Assembly (NCBI RefSeq): GCF_004920405.1
Contig: NZ_RFLV01000005.1
Location: forward strand, 1 to 64,000
Direction: 5' to 3'
DNA length: 64,000 bases
DNA from: Pseudomonas leptonychotis
Lineage (GTDB): Bacteria > Pseudomonadota > Gammaproteobacteria > Pseudomonadales > Pseudomonadaceae
Part shown: positions 18,081-27,830 of the stretch, piece after piece
Numbering within the stretch: the stretch's first letter is position 1
Layout of the letters: each line of letters opens with the position of its first letter
Position numbers and translations under genes: made by a program
Notes under the pieces: model-generated
Told to the model about the DNA's origin: nothing
Database searches by the model: none
The model's input: the letters and a program-made list of their open reading frames with translations, nothing else

Positions 18081-18575
18081 TCAATGATGTTCGAGGGCAT
18101 TGACCAGATCGTGAAAAGCCTCGCGATTGGACTCGTTCAAGCCCATCAAAATGCGATGCGCCTCTAGCACCTTGGTTCGCACCAATTCTTCCGACTGATC
18201 CTGCGATGGCAGGTCATCCAGGCAATCCGGGCACGGCAGCGGTGTGTCGACGATATTGAATACCTGATCGAAGCCCATGGACTGCAACAACCGAGTGATG
18301 TCGGCGTGCGTAGTCACCACCGTGGGCAGTAAACCAATTTTCTGCCGCGACAAGATCGACAACTTGGCCAAGAGCCCAAGGGTAGTGCTGTCGATACTGC
18401 GGGTTTCAGTCAGATCAATCACGATGGCTGAGAAGTTCAGCGCAGTGAAGATCTTCTCGATGGTCGAGTCCAGAGCCGAACACAGCGTCAGACGAACTTC
18501 ACCGACAAACTTCAAGATGAAGGTGCCATCTTGCTCGGCAAACTGGATTCTACCGGGGCTTATCCCAGGGTTCAT
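18081..18575 (-). CDS. rssC: STAS-domain anti-sigma factor antagonist (RssC-type)
   Basis: 164 aa. Residues ~8-105 form a STAS fold with the phosphoacceptor region DLTETRSIDSTTLGLLAKL (Ser in IDS-T). A 60-residue tail with two Cys (CPDC) follows. It overlaps the start of the PP2C response regulator by 4 bp, so the two form a partner-switching pair. The order tal / STAS / RssB matches my recollection of P. aeruginosa. Symbol by synteny. Confidence 0.75.
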   Translation of the reverse strand: MNPGISPGRIQFAEQDGTFILKFVGEVRLTLCSALDSTIEKIFTALNFSAIVIDLTETRSIDSTTLGLLAKLSILSRQKIGLLPTVVTTHADITRLLQSMGFDQVFNIVDTPLPCPDCLDDLPSQDQSEELVRTKVLEAHRILMGLNESNREAFHDLVNALEHH

Positions 18576-19756
18576 GCAAGGTTCCTGCTTAACACCAGCA
18601 AGGCGATATCATCCGGCATATCCCCAAGATTGGCCAGCCCAAAAGCCTTGCGCAAGCCATCTAGGGTGCCACCCGCGGAACTGATCAGTTGCGGCAAGAG
18701 CGTTTCCTTGTCTTTCAAGGTATCACCCGGCAACAAATCGAGGATGCCGTCGGAGAGCAGCGTCAAGCTGAAGGCTTCAGGCAAGTCCATTTCCAGATCA
18801 TTGTATTCGGCTTCAACAAACAGTCCGACCGGCAAGCCACGCCCTTCTAGGTAACGCGCCTGCCCTTCGCTGTACAGCACAGGCAGAGGTAGATGACCAC
18901 CAATGCTGTAGGTCAGGCGATTGTTGGCATGATCGATCACACCACCGAGCATCGTCACGTGCTTGCCCAGCTTGCAGTTGATCAGCCCCCGGTTGATATG
19001 GCCGAGCACCTCAGAGGGCTTGAAATTTGGCAGATTACCGCCGCGACGCGACTCATACAGCAAACGCGTGGTCATAAACTTCAGCAATACAGTGATAAAT
19101 GCCGAAGACGCGCCATGCCCGGAAACATCGGCCAGATAAAAAGCGATACGGCTGTCGTCGACGCGGAAATAGTCAACAAAATCGCCCGACAGGTACAACG
19201 AAGGAATGATCTGGTGCGCGAAGTTCAAGCCGTCAGCCTGCCAAGGCGTGATCGGCAGCATGTTCATCTGCACCTGACGACCAGCGTTTTGATCTTCCTG
19301 CAGCAGGTGCAAACTGGCTTGCAGTTCGCGGTTGGCGGTTTCTAGCTGATCACGGTAGCGCTGGTTTTCCAGACGCAGATTGGCGCGATCCAGCGCACGG
19401 TGCACGGAGTGCTCCAGTACAGCCAGGTCAGCCAGGGGTTTGATCAGGTAATCGGCCGCGCCCAGGCGCAAGGCCTCGACAGCATCACTCATCACACCCG
19501 CACCGGACACCACGATCACCGGGGTTTCCACATGCAGTGCATTGATACGACGGATCAGCTCAAGGCCGTCGACTTGCGGCATACGCAGATCGCAGATCAC
19601 CAGATCCGGCGACTCTGCATGAAAGACATCCAGCCCCTGCGAGCCATTAGCGGCTTGCAGCACATGAAAACCACTGTCTTCCAGGTAGGCTGCGAGGCTC
19701 GCACGCACTACGTCGTCGTCATCGATTATCAGCAACGTGGCACTGGTTTTGTGCAT
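18572..19756 (-). CDS. rssB: Response regulator with PP2C-type phosphatase output (RssB-type)
   Basis: 394 aa from ATG 19756 (MHKTSATLLIIDDDD). The receiver domain at 1-120 contains DDD, the phosphoacceptor Asp in VICDLRMPQVDG, and KPL. A coiled linker (~125-165) is followed by a SpoIIE/PP2C phosphatase domain (FYLADVSGHG; DGILDLL; DDIALLVL). It likely dephosphorylates the STAS partner downstream and thereby controls sigma-factor availability. In P. aeruginosa the homologue at this locus has been linked to RpoS control, which I infer applies here. Confidence 0.85.
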   Translation of the reverse strand: MHKTSATLLIIDDDDVVRASLAAYLEDSGFHVLQAANGSQGLDVFHAESPDLVICDLRMPQVDGLELIRRINALHVETPVIVVSGAGVMSDAVEALRLGAADYLIKPLADLAVLEHSVHRALDRANLRLENQRYRDQLETANRELQASLHLLQEDQNAGRQVQMNMLPITPWQADGLNFAHQIIPSLYLSGDFVDYFRVDDSRIAFYLADVSGHGASSAFITVLLKFMTTRLLYESRRGGNLPNFKPSEVLGHINRGLINCKLGKHVTMLGGVIDHANNRLTYSIGGHLPLPVLYSEGQARYLEGRGLPVGLFVEAEYNDLEMDLPEAFSLTLLSDGILDLLPGDTLKDKETLLPQLISSAGGTLDGLRKAFGLANLGDMPDDIALLVLSRNLA

Positions 19757-19971
19757 GGGGTATCCAGGCAAACTGCGCCGGGTGTGGGTTGGCTTATGCG
19801 TCAGGGCAATTGCCCGGACGCGCGAACTCGGCTTGCATCAAGGCGCAGACGGTACTCCCATCCGCAACGTGATTCAAGCGTGCGCCGGTCGTCGCAGCAT
19901 GCCTTTACACCTCAAATCAGCCAAGGTTATAAGAGCTGCAGGACAGCCCCCATAACAAGAGGAAAATGCCC

Positions 19972-20271
19972 ATGAGCCAAAATGATCGTGACTACAGTGA
20001 AAAACGCGATTACATCCGTATGCGGCTAGAGGCCCCCGTCACCCTGCACCATGACGGCAAAGAAATTCCCGCACTGTGTCTAGACCTGTCCAGCACCGGC
20101 ATGCAGCTGGAGGCCGAGAGCGCGGTGAAGATGGGCGACAAGGTACGTATCCACATCGCCTCAGACCATAACGAGTTACGCGGATTGGATGCACAGGCCG
20201 AAGTGGTGCGCGTTAGCGCAATGGACGACGGCCGTCAGGCGCTGGGGTTGGCAATTATTTCCATGAGCTGA
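19972..20271 (+). CDS. PilZ-domain protein (cyclic-di-GMP binding)
   Basis: 99 aa; ATG 19972 is better spaced from AAGAGG than ATG 19966. A single PilZ domain has both c-di-GMP contact motifs: R-x-x-x-R (RDYIR, ~residues 10-14) and D-x-S-x-x-G (DLSSTG, ~36-41). It is divergent from rssB. It probably acts as a stand-alone c-di-GMP adaptor; partner unknown. Confidence 0.85.
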   Translation: MSQNDRDYSEKRDYIRMRLEAPVTLHHDGKEIPALCLDLSSTGMQLEAESAVKMGDKVRIHIASDHNELRGLDAQAEVVRVSAMDDGRQALGLAIISMS

Positions 20272-20285
20272 ATACGCTCAAAAAC

Positions 20286-20315
20286 AAAAAGGCGACCATA
20301 CAGGTCGCCTTTTTT
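20286..20315 (-). terminator. Intrinsic terminator (bidirectional)
   Basis: AAAAAGGCGACC / GGTCGCCTTTTTT (7-bp GC stem plus A/T arms) between the converging PilZ and mlaA genes. A copy of a short repeat abuts it on the mlaA side. Confidence 0.85.
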
Positions 20316-20389
20316 ATGGTCCGCCATCCATGGCAGCCACTCTACGAATCATTGCTACACAACGTTAAGAACTGCTCCAGGCCGACGAC

Positions 20390-21091
20390 TCAGAAATCGT
20401 CTTCAACCTCGCCATCGCGCACTTTGAATTCGCGATTCTGCAGGTAGGCATTGCGGACAAAGATGTACTTGTCGCCACTGATCAGACGCTCAGCCGAGAG
20501 CAGGCTGGCACGCACATCCACCAGATTGACGGCTCGCACGACATTACGGGTTGGCACATGGTCGATATACGCAGGGGCCGTCAGCATGCTGTCAGGCACC
20601 TTACCGAAGGCATCGCGTACGGTGCTCGGCCCCAACAGTGGGAGCACTACGTAAGGCCCGCTGTTGAGCCCCCAAGCCCCCATGGTTTGACCAAAGTCCT
20701 CATCGCTGCGCTGCAGGCCCATAGCGCTGCCCACATCAAAGAAACCCAACAAGCCGAAAGTGGTATTGAAGATCAGGCGGCTGCTATCAACTCCCGCGTC
20801 ATGGAATTTGGCTTGCAGCAGATTGTTAGCCAGGTTGCCCACATCCCCGATATTACGGAAGACGTTATGCACACCCTCTTCAAGAAATTTCGGGGTAACG
20901 GCCTGGTAACCCTTGGCCAGAGGCTTAAGGGTATAGGCATCAACATTGTCGTTGATGCGGAACATAAAGCGATTGTAACCCTGCCAAGGGTCGTCCTCAT
21001 TGGCTTGCGCCAGCGCAGGCAGCAACAATAGGCCCGCACAGGCAAGCAGCACGCCCAATCGCTCAGTCCAACTCACACCAGTCACACGCAT
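20390..21091 (-). CDS. mlaA: Phospholipid-transport outer-membrane lipoprotein-family protein MlaA/VacJ
   Basis: 233 aa from ATG 21091 (GGAG 8 nt upstream). The hydrophobic signal peptide ends at about AQA-NEDDP and has no lipobox Cys, so it is exported but probably not lipidated, as in other pseudomonads. VacJ signatures: DPWQGYNRFMFRINDNVD, GDVGNLANNLLQ, FGLLGFFDVG, YVVLPLLGPSTVRD. It works with MlaC/MlaFEDB to remove phospholipids from the outer leaflet; the other mla genes are not here. Confidence 0.93.
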   Translation of the reverse strand: MRVTGVSWTERLGVLLACAGLLLLPALAQANEDDPWQGYNRFMFRINDNVDAYTLKPLAKGYQAVTPKFLEEGVHNVFRNIGDVGNLANNLLQAKFHDAGVDSSRLIFNTTFGLLGFFDVGSAMGLQRSDEDFGQTMGAWGLNSGPYVVLPLLGPSTVRDAFGKVPDSMLTAPAYIDHVPTRNVVRAVNLVDVRASLLSAERLISGDKYIFVRNAYLQNREFKVRDGEVEDDF

Positions 21092-21334
21092 TACAGTCAC
21101 TCCTTGAAAATAGTCGGGCTGCCTACCTATTGGGAGGCCACATCAGGTGGCGCATTATAAGGCGGCAACACCGCGAATTGGCAGCATAGCGGATGAGTAG
21201 GCGCCTGATAACTTCTTAATCGATGGCTATGCGATCATCGTCCGGTTGCCGACAGAGCCTCACTGACACAACCTCGTCATCAAGTTGTAACGCAGGGACA
21301 TTAGCGTGGACTAGACCATCTTCAAGGACGGCCC

Positions 21335-22045
21335 ATGCAAACCCCTGCTTCCTCGCCCCCATTCAGCGCCATATTGTTCAGTTTGTCCGGTTGCCTAGTG
21401 GACTTCGGCGCACGTACCGCCCCCCTCACCCTGCAACGCCTTTATCCGGCAGCATGTGCCCCGCAAAACTTATCGCATGCCCTTGGCCGTGAACCGCACC
21501 CAGAGGAATGGCGAGCTTACCAACAAGAACTGTGCACGATGGCTCAAGCGCATGCAGAAGCCGTGGGCTCCGCTGTGCCCCTGCTAGAACGCCTGCAAAA
21601 CCAGGGTGTACCTTGTGCCTGGCTAGATGAATTACCGCGTGATGCCAGTACTTACCTGGCCAGTGCACTGCCAAGCTGGCTACCTGGCACACCCGATCAC
21701 AATCATCGGCCATGGCCAGCGCCCGACGCCATCTGGCTCAGTCTGATGGCCTTAAAGGTCAATCAGCTTGAAGGCTGCGTACTGGTCAGCGGCGAGCCGC
21801 GCCTGCTGCAAGCAGCACTCAATGCCGGTATCTGGACCATTGGCTTGGCGATCAGCGGCCCGCTCTGCGCCCTGGCGCTGGCAGACTGGCAAAGCCTGCC
21901 AATGGGCGAGCGTGACCGACTACGCAGCCAAGCCACTCTGCATTTGTACCGACTTGGCGTGCATTCGGTAATTGACCAGCTCAGCGACCTGCCAGCCTGC
22001 TTGGCAGACCTCAGTCAGCGCCGGCAAAAAGGTGAAAAGCCGTGA
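21335..22045 (+). CDS. Phosphonoacetaldehyde-hydrolase-like HAD protein lacking catalytic Asp residues
   Basis: 236 aa. The overall pattern follows phosphonatase PhnX: the start FSLSGCLVDFGARTAP aligns with the D-W-A-G-T-x-V-D-F-G loop, and LNAGIWTIGLAISG plus the C-terminal LGVHSVIDQLSDLPACL match PhnX. But the nucleophile Asp is Ser16, and the metal-binding D-D before the L-N-A-G helix is replaced by SG. It is therefore probably a pseudoenzyme. No other phosphonate genes are nearby. It lies upstream of the DUF4404 gene in the mlaA-queF region. Confidence 0.65.
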   Translation: MQTPASSPPFSAILFSLSGCLVDFGARTAPLTLQRLYPAACAPQNLSHALGREPHPEEWRAYQQELCTMAQAHAEAVGSAVPLLERLQNQGVPCAWLDELPRDASTYLASALPSWLPGTPDHNHRPWPAPDAIWLSLMALKVNQLEGCVLVSGEPRLLQAALNAGIWTIGLAISGPLCALALADWQSLPMGERDRLRSQATLHLYRLGVHSVIDQLSDLPACLADLSQRRQKGEKP

Positions 22046-22185
22046 GCGCACTGAGAACGCAGGCAAACCTGACGCTTGATCCAAAGCAAGCAAAGCCAGC
22101 GAGCTTGGATTACCCTAAACGTATGCAGAACCTTCCGCACCCGCGCAAGGTCAGTCACTCTGTCGATTACTAAAGGGAGATTTCC

Positions 22186-22452
22186 ATGCCTGCAAGCACC
22201 CTGCAGCAACAACTGCAAGACCTGCGCGACCAACTGGCCGAGCAACCGCCACTGACTGAAGAAGAACGCGCCGAACTGTTTGTGCTGACTCAGGAAATTG
22301 AACTGCAACTGGCCCGCGAGGCCGCGGCAGCTCCTGACGCAACCCTGATTGATGGAGTGAACCTGGCGGTGGAGCGCTTTGAAGCCAGCCACCCAACCCT
22401 TGCCGGCACCCTGCGCAATATCGTGCAGAGCCTGGCCAATATGGGTATCTAA
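22186..22452 (+). CDS. DUF4404-family small protein
   Basis: 88 aa with AAAGGGAGA before the ATG. Amphipathic helices rich in Leu, Gln and Glu (LQQQLQDLRDQLAEQPPLT), then a C-terminal ASHPTLAGTLRNIVQSLANMGI, the pattern of the DUF4404 family common in Pseudomonas. Function unknown. A terminator follows 23 bp after the stop. Confidence 0.75.
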   Translation: MPASTLQQQLQDLRDQLAEQPPLTEEERAELFVLTQEIELQLAREAAAAPDATLIDGVNLAVERFEASHPTLAGTLRNIVQSLANMGI

Positions 22453-22474
22453 GCGCCCATCCACTCAGTCTAAG

Positions 22475-22500
22475 AAAACCCCAGCACTAGCTGGGGTTTT
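22475..22500 (+). terminator. Intrinsic terminator (bidirectional)
   Basis: AAAACCCCAG / CTGGGGTTTT, 10-bp stem with a 6-nt loop, between DUF4404 and the end of queF. Confidence 0.88.
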
Positions 22501-22503
22501 GCA

Positions 22504-23334
22504 TTACTGGCGTGCCAAACGGCGGTTATCCGGGCTGATCGGACCGCTACTGCGATACGGATTGATATCCAAACCGCCGCGCCGCACGTATCGCGCATAG
22601 ACGGTCAGCTGCTGCGGTTTGAGCAAGCCCTGCAAGTCGAGAAAAATCCGCTCCACGCACTGCTCATGAAAGTCCGCGTGCTGACGAAAGCTCACCAAAT
22701 AGGCCAGCAGGCTGGCGTGATCCAACGCCGCACCGCGGTATTGCACCACCAGCGTGCCCCAATCGGGCTGCCCAGTAACCGGGCAATTGGATTTGAGCAG
22801 ATGGCTGTGCACGCTCTCTTCAACCACTCGCGTCGTATCACAACGCAGCAGTTCGGGTTGCGGCTGCGCATAGTTGCTGATGGCCACATCCAGCTCATCA
22901 ATGCAGCTGCCTGGCGCACTGCCAACCCCCTCTGCCGTCACGTCACCCAGGCTGCGCACACGCACGCCAACAGACTTACCTGCGGCCGCCGAAAGGTCTT
23001 TTTTCAATACGACGACCAACTCGTCAGCAGTGTTGAACACCGATTGATTCAGCGAGTTGAGATACAGCTTGAACGACTTTGACTCAATAATATTCGGCGA
23101 ATCGGCGGGAATGGCGAACTCACCCATGGCCACCACCGGTTTGCCCGACGGTAGCAACCAGGACAACTCAAAACAGTTCCAGAAATCCACACCCTGGTAG
23201 GGCAGCGTTTCAGCACTCAAGCCCAGCTCAGCCCACTTGGCCGCACGAGGAATCGGGAACAACAGAGAAGGGGTGTAAGTAACGATGTATTCGCTGGATT
23301 TACCCAGAGGCGAATCTTCGGCGGCGGGATGCAT
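22504..23334 (-). CDS. queF: NADPH-dependent 7-cyano-7-deazaguanine reductase
   Basis: 276 aa from [11 protein letters not shown]; the longer frame has no family match. YafJ/QueF type II two-domain enzyme reducing preQ0 to preQ1 for queuosine synthesis. Seen: [25 protein letters not shown] (catalytic Cys), [17 protein letters not shown] (QueF motif E-S/H) and the NPYRSS tail. No other que genes are adjacent. Confidence 0.95.
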   Translation of the reverse strand: MHPAAEDSPLGKSSEYIVTYTPSLLFPIPRAAKWAELGLSAETLPYQGVDFWNCFELSWLLPSGKPVVAMGEFAIPADSPNIIESKSFKLYLNSLNQSVFNTADELVVVLKKDLSAAAGKSVGVRVRSLGDVTAEGVGSAPGSCIDELDVAISNYAQPQPELLRCDTTRVVEESVHSHLLKSNCPVTGQPDWGTLVVQYRGAALDHASLLAYLVSFRQHADFHEQCVERIFLDLQGLLKPQQLTVYARYVRRGGLDINPYRSSGPISPDNRRLARQ

Positions 23335-23409
23335 AGGTATGACCTGACTAATCGAGACGCAGCGATTGTATACAGTTTTTAAAGTACTTCCGCGAGACCA
23401 GCTCGGCAC

Positions 23410-24108
23410 TCAAGCCAGTTCAGCCACCACCGCCGCCAACGCCTGCGCCGGGTCGGCCGCTTGGCTGATGGGTCGGCCGATAACCAGGTAGTCAGAGCCA
23501 ACATCCAGCGCCTGGCGCGGCGTCAGGATACGCCGTTGATCATCCTGCGCACTGCCCGCGGGACGAATCCCAGGGGTTACCAGTTGCAGTGCAGGGTAAG
23601 CACTTTTCAGTGCTTGCGCTTCCTGAGCCGAACACACCAACCCATCCAGCCCCGCCTGTTGCGCCAGCCCGGCCAAACGTAACACTTGCGCCTGTGGCTC
23701 GACGTCGAGGCCAACACCTGCAAGGTCTTCACGCTCCATGCTAGTCAGTACGGTCACGCCAATCAGCAACGGCTTGGCGCCCGAAAGTTTGTCCAGAGTC
23801 TCGCGGCAGGCGGCCATCATGCGCAAGCCACCCGAGCAATGCACATTGACCATCCACACACCCATTTCAGCGGCAGCCTTTACCGCCATCGCCGTGGTAT
23901 TGGGAATATCGTGGAATTTCAGGTCGAGAAACACCTCAAAACCCTTACCGGCCAGTACGTTGACGATGTCCGGACCACAACGGGTGAACAGCTCCTTGCC
24001 GACTTTTACCCGACACTGCGCCGGATCGAGCTGATCAGCCAACGCCAGTGCGGCATCACGGGTCGGAAAATCCAGGGCAACGATAATAGGGGTCTGACAA
24101 GCGGGCAT
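23410..24108 (-). CDS. pyrF: Orotidine 5'-phosphate decarboxylase
   Basis: 232 aa from [16 protein letters not shown]. It catalyses the last step of UMP synthesis. The catalytic [10 protein letters not shown] (Asp-x-Lys-x-x-Asp) and the C-terminal GIRPAG phosphate loop and YLVIGRPI are present. It lies 75 bp upstream of queF on the same strand. Confidence 0.97.
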   Translation of the reverse strand: MPACQTPIIVALDFPTRDAALALADQLDPAQCRVKVGKELFTRCGPDIVNVLAGKGFEVFLDLKFHDIPNTTAMAVKAAAEMGVWMVNVHCSGGLRMMAACRETLDKLSGAKPLLIGVTVLTSMEREDLAGVGLDVEPQAQVLRLAGLAQQAGLDGLVCSAQEAQALKSAYPALQLVTPGIRPAGSAQDDQRRILTPRQALDVGSDYLVIGRPISQAADPAQALAAVVAELA

Positions 24109-24237
24109 GGCTAGGCTCTCGGGCAAGACAAATTCGGCGCGCATTGTAGCGGATGCATCGCCCCTCTGCCGCTCCGGTGATCAGCCTAGCGCGCCAGAAC
24201 GCTAGACCGACCCACCGTTAGCTAGCTGCAACCGACG

Positions 24238-24708
24238 CTACTCAACAGCCAAAGCCACCAGCTCATCCGGCGCAGGGAACGCCTGGCGAAAACTGAACGC
24301 CTGCGCGCTCGCCCCTTGCTCACGCAGCAGCGCCAAGCGTTCGGCCGCTTCCTGAATCGATGGGCGATGCCCAGCCGGCACCCACCACAGCACCATATGC
24401 GCCGCACTGACTTTGCTGAACCACTCCTGACGGCGCTTGAGCATCTCGGTATGGGCGGACTTGTACACGTAATCACTCAGCGCCGGCACATCGCGCCACA
24501 CCGACAGATTCACCAGCACCTCATCACCAAACGGGCGCAGCGCCGTGGCGTCGCCCGCCTCGTCCTGCAATCGCCAGATATAGCCTGGCGATGCTTCAGC
24601 AAGCGCGTTAATGCGCTCCAGATTGGCGACGAAATCGGCCATGCTCGGCGACTCCAGCGGCTCCTTCATCGTTGCAATATTCAACTGTGCAAGTTGGTAG
24701 GCAGACAT
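24238..24708 (-). CDS. DUF3291-domain protein
   Basis: 156 aa from ATG 24708 (AAAAGGAG 8 nt before); a GTG two codons upstream is too close to the ribosome site. The sequence (YQLAQLNIATMKEPL, SPGYIWRLQDE, NLSVWRDVPALSDYVYKSAH, WWVPAGHRPSIQEA) fits DUF3291, a ferredoxin-like dimeric alpha-beta barrel related to heme-degrading monooxygenases. Function unknown. Confidence 0.8.
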   Translation of the reverse strand: MSAYQLAQLNIATMKEPLESPSMADFVANLERINALAEASPGYIWRLQDEAGDATALRPFGDEVLVNLSVWRDVPALSDYVYKSAHTEMLKRRQEWFSKVSAAHMVLWWVPAGHRPSIQEAAERLALLREQGASAQAFSFRQAFPAPDELVALAVE

Positions 24709-24808
24709 CGACACGCTCCTTTTAAAGTAGTTTCCTGATTAACCATTGCCCTTAGCGCACAGTTCCAACGCCGTGCAGCCGCACAACGCAGGGCTGCAAC
24801 TCAGCGGT

Positions 24809-25042
24809 TCAACGCGAAAGCGGATCATCCCAGAAGGGCCGCTCGCTTTCCTGCAGCACATCGCCACGGCTCAGGCCGAGATCCTTCAACGCCGCCTCAT
24901 CGAGCATGGATAAACGCCGGCGCTGCTCTGACAACTGCCACCAACGATAGAGCTGGCGCCCGACTGCACGCAACACCTCAAGCGGCCGCCGACCCAGCAA
25001 GCGCCCAGTTCCAACTAACGCATAACCTTTTTGACCTTTCAT
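24809..25042 (-). CDS. DUF1127-domain small basic protein
   Basis: 77 aa from ATG 25042 (AAGGAGG 7 nt upstream). The C-terminal half W-Q-L-S-E-Q-R-R-R-L-S-M-L-D-E-A-A-LKDLGLSRGDV is the DUF1127 signature. In alphaproteobacteria such small Arg-rich proteins bind RNA and affect phosphate or carbon metabolism; a role here is not known. Divergent from a LysR gene, which may control it. Confidence 0.85.
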   Translation of the reverse strand: MKGQKGYALVGTGRLLGRRPLEVLRAVGRQLYRWWQLSEQRRRLSMLDEAALKDLGLSRGDVLQESERPFWDDPLSR

Positions 25043-25139
25043 CTCGTCGCCCTCCTTGTGGGGTTGGCGACAGTCTCGCGCTGGGCTTATGATCAATCCA
25101 ACGAATGTTTCTTATGCAATACATCTCAGAGATTGATGA

Positions 25140-25994
25140 ATGGCCAATTATCCGAGTATCGACAGTGAACTACTGCGCACCTTTGTTGCAATTGCTGATC
25201 AGGGCGGCTTTACCCGCGCCGCGGAGATGGTTAACCGCACCCAGTCGGCCGTCAGCATGCAGATGAAACGCCTCGAAGAAGACGTGATGCAGCGTCCGCT
25301 GTTTATTCGCGATGGTCGCCAGTTCAGTCTTACCGCCGAAGGCCAACTGCTACTGAGCTACGCCCGACGTATTTTGAAATTACATGCCGAAGTGATGAAC
25401 AGCATGCGCGAGCCACACATGGTCGGCACCGTGCGCATCGGCACCCCAGATGATTATGTGATGCGCTTTATGCAGGGCATTCTGGTGCGCTTCGCTCAGT
25501 CCTATCCGTTGGTGCAGGTAGAGCTGCATTGCGAACCGTCATTCCAGCTGCTGCAACGCCAGGATCTCGACCTGACGATCGTCACCCGCGAGCCTGGTAC
25601 TGAGATCGGTCAATTGCTGCGTCAGGAGCACCTAGTGTGGGCCCAGGCCCGCAACAGCAACCTGCATGAACTGGAAACCCTGCCCCTGGCAATGTTCAAC
25701 TCACAGTGTTTTTGCCGCTCTTGGGCCAGCAATGGCTTGGATGCGATGGGCCGTAACTTCCGTATCGCCTACACCAGCCCGAGCCTGTCGGCCATCATGG
25801 CTGCAGTCAGCGCCGGCCTGGCCATTACCGCCCAGCTGCAAAGTCTTATTACTCCGGACTTGCAGGTCATTGGCGAAGCGCAAGGCATGCCAGCCCTGCC
25901 CTCGGCCAGCATCGTGCTGTTGCGTAACAGCAACACGCAAACCCAGGTCACCGAAACCTTGGCCGAGCAGATCGCCGAAGGCTTTAAAGCTTAA
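25140..25994 (+). CDS. LysR-family transcriptional regulator
   Basis: 284 aa. N-terminal winged HTH (LLRTFVAIADQGGFTRAAEMVNRTQSAVSMQMKRLE) and a periplasmic-binding-like effector domain from ~residue 95. It is divergent from the DUF1127 gene, with about 97 bp between starts. Its last 11 bp overlap the convergent TSUP permease gene. Confidence 0.9.
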   Translation: MANYPSIDSELLRTFVAIADQGGFTRAAEMVNRTQSAVSMQMKRLEEDVMQRPLFIRDGRQFSLTAEGQLLLSYARRILKLHAEVMNSMREPHMVGTVRIGTPDDYVMRFMQGILVRFAQSYPLVQVELHCEPSFQLLQRQDLDLTIVTREPGTEIGQLLRQEHLVWAQARNSNLHELETLPLAMFNSQCFCRSWASNGLDAMGRNFRIAYTSPSLSAIMAAVSAGLAITAQLQSLITPDLQVIGEAQGMPALPSASIVLLRNSNTQTQVTETLAEQIAEGFKA

Positions 25995-26739
25995 GCCCCA
26001 GCGACACGGCACAGAGCAGTAGAAAGACCGTGAACAGCGCACGCAGCAGGCGCTCGGGCAATGCATGCGCCAAACGCACACCCCAGCTGATGCTCAACAT
26101 ACCGCCCAACGCTAAGGGGGCACCCAGGAGCCAATCAACATGGTCATGGGCCGCATAGGTGACCAGGGTCACCGCTGTGCTCGGCGCCGCCAGTGCCAGG
26201 GACAACCCCTGCGCCACCACTTGGCTGGTGCCAAAAACCGTGGTTAAAACGGGCGTCGCCAACACCGCGCCGCCGACGCCGAACAACCCACCCAGCAAAC
26301 CTGCACCACTGCCCAAGAGCGTCAGCCAGGGCCAAGGATAACGCAGCCCCACCGACAACATGGCGGGCTTACTGTAGAGGCGCGAGAAGTTATACGCCGC
26401 CAGTAACACCAAGAAAATCACAAAGCTTAGGCGCATGCGCTCCGCCTCCAAAGTGACCGCCCACCCCGCACCCAGCACAGCAAAAACCAGACTCGTGGCC
26501 GCCAACGCGCAAGCATGCCGCCATGCGATTCGATTGCGTTGGTGATAGCGCCACAACGCCAGCAATACATTGGGCACCACCATCACCAGCGCCGTACCCT
26601 GAGCCAACTGTTGATCCAGGCCAAACAGCACGCCCAGCGCAGGAATGGCGATCAGCCCACCACCAATCCCAAACAGACCGCCCAAGGTGCCAAGGACGAG
26701 TCCGAGCAGCAGGTTCAAGACAAAATCGAGCACGGTCAT
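25984..26739 (-). CDS. TSUP (TauE/SafE) family membrane transporter
   Basis: 251 aa from ATG 26739. About eight hydrophobic segments; two inverted-repeat signatures GGLFGIGGGLIAIPAL (near residue 22) and GGLFGVGGAVLATPVL (near 155) are typical of TSUP permeases for sulfite, sulfonates or small organic anions. The substrate cannot be told. Divergent from a second LysR gene, 105 bp away. Confidence 0.88.
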   Translation of the reverse strand: MTVLDFVLNLLLGLVLGTLGGLFGIGGGLIAIPALGVLFGLDQQLAQGTALVMVVPNVLLALWRYHQRNRIAWRHACALAATSLVFAVLGAGWAVTLEAERMRLSFVIFLVLLAAYNFSRLYSKPAMLSVGLRYPWPWLTLLGSGAGLLGGLFGVGGAVLATPVLTTVFGTSQVVAQGLSLALAAPSTAVTLVTYAAHDHVDWLLGAPLALGGMLSISWGVRLAHALPERLLRALFTVFLLLCAVSLGLKL

Positions 26740-26844
26740 CGGCACGCTCCAGGAAGAGCTTCACAGCCTAACCAGTGGCTACTAGCCGCGAAACGCACAG
26801 CAACGCACAATGGCTTTGCTTATAACGCGCAGCAAGGCCTTAGC

Positions 26845-27801
26845 ATGAACCCCGATAGCCTGACCGACCAACTCAGCTTGTTTCTCGATGTATTGGAAAC
26901 TGGCAGCTTCTCCGCTGCCGCCCGTCGGCACCCATTGACCCCCTCGGCCGTTGCGCGCCGCATTGACGGCCTGGAACGTTCGCTCGGCAGTAGCCTGTTC
27001 AGCCGCAGTACCCATGCTGTGCGCGCCACCTCTGCCGGGCTGGCATTTGCCGAGCGGGCCAGGCGCATTCTCGCCGAGCTGCACCTGGCCCGCGCCGAAG
27101 CCGTTTCACTAAGCAGCGCCCCGGAAGGGTTAATCCGCATCGACGCGCCCGCACCATTCGGCCGACGCCATTTGGCTCCCGCTATTGCCGAATTTTTGGT
27201 CGCCTATCCGGGTCTTGATGTGCAGCTACGGCTGATCGACAGTTTCGTCGACCTACAGGGCACACACTTAGGCGAAGTCGACCTGGTGCTGCGCATCGGC
27301 CCGCTGGCCGATACCCGCCTAGTCGCCACAGCGCTATCGCCCATGGTGCGCGTCGTCTGCGCCAGCCCCGAGTACTTGGCTCGTCGCGGCCTACCCCGCA
27401 GCCCCAGCGAGCTCGAAGAACATGACGGCCTCAATTGGGACAGCTTGGCACCGCCCTACGCCTGGCGCTTCGAGCAGGACGGCAAACTGCAGCTGTGCCG
27501 ACCCAAACGCCTGCGCATGACCGCCAACAACGCCGAAGCCTTGCTGTTTAGCGCACTCGCCGGCCTCGGTATCGCTCACTTGCCCACCTGGCTGATCAGC
27601 GATTACCTGCTGCGCGGCGAACTGCTGCCGTTATTCTGCGAGAACGGCCTACCAGCACCCGAACCCAGCGGCATCTACGCCCTGCGCCTGGAGCGCGAGA
27701 CCGACTCACGCAGCCGCTTGCTATTGGAGTTTCTCAAGGCCCGCTTTGGCCCAGTCGCGCCCTGGGACTTAGCCCTGCAAAGCGGCCTACAGCGGCACTA
27801 A
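26845..27801 (+). CDS. LysR-family transcriptional regulator
   Basis: 318 aa from MNPDSLTDQLSLFLDV; the long upstream frame is a shadow of the divergent gene. HTH (LETGSFSAAARRHPLTPSAVARRIDGLE) and an effector domain of the CrgA/AaeR-like group (LIRIDAPAPFGRRHLAP, DLVLRIGPLADTRLVA). It may regulate the divergent TSUP transporter. The start lacks a strong ribosome site. Confidence 0.88.
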   Translation: MNPDSLTDQLSLFLDVLETGSFSAAARRHPLTPSAVARRIDGLERSLGSSLFSRSTHAVRATSAGLAFAERARRILAELHLARAEAVSLSSAPEGLIRIDAPAPFGRRHLAPAIAEFLVAYPGLDVQLRLIDSFVDLQGTHLGEVDLVLRIGPLADTRLVATALSPMVRVVCASPEYLARRGLPRSPSELEEHDGLNWDSLAPPYAWRFEQDGKLQLCRPKRLRMTANNAEALLFSALAGLGIAHLPTWLISDYLLRGELLPLFCENGLPAPEPSGIYALRLERETDSRSRLLLEFLKARFGPVAPWDLALQSGLQRH

Positions 27802-27830
27802 CGGATGCAGTTCAACATAACGCAGGCATA

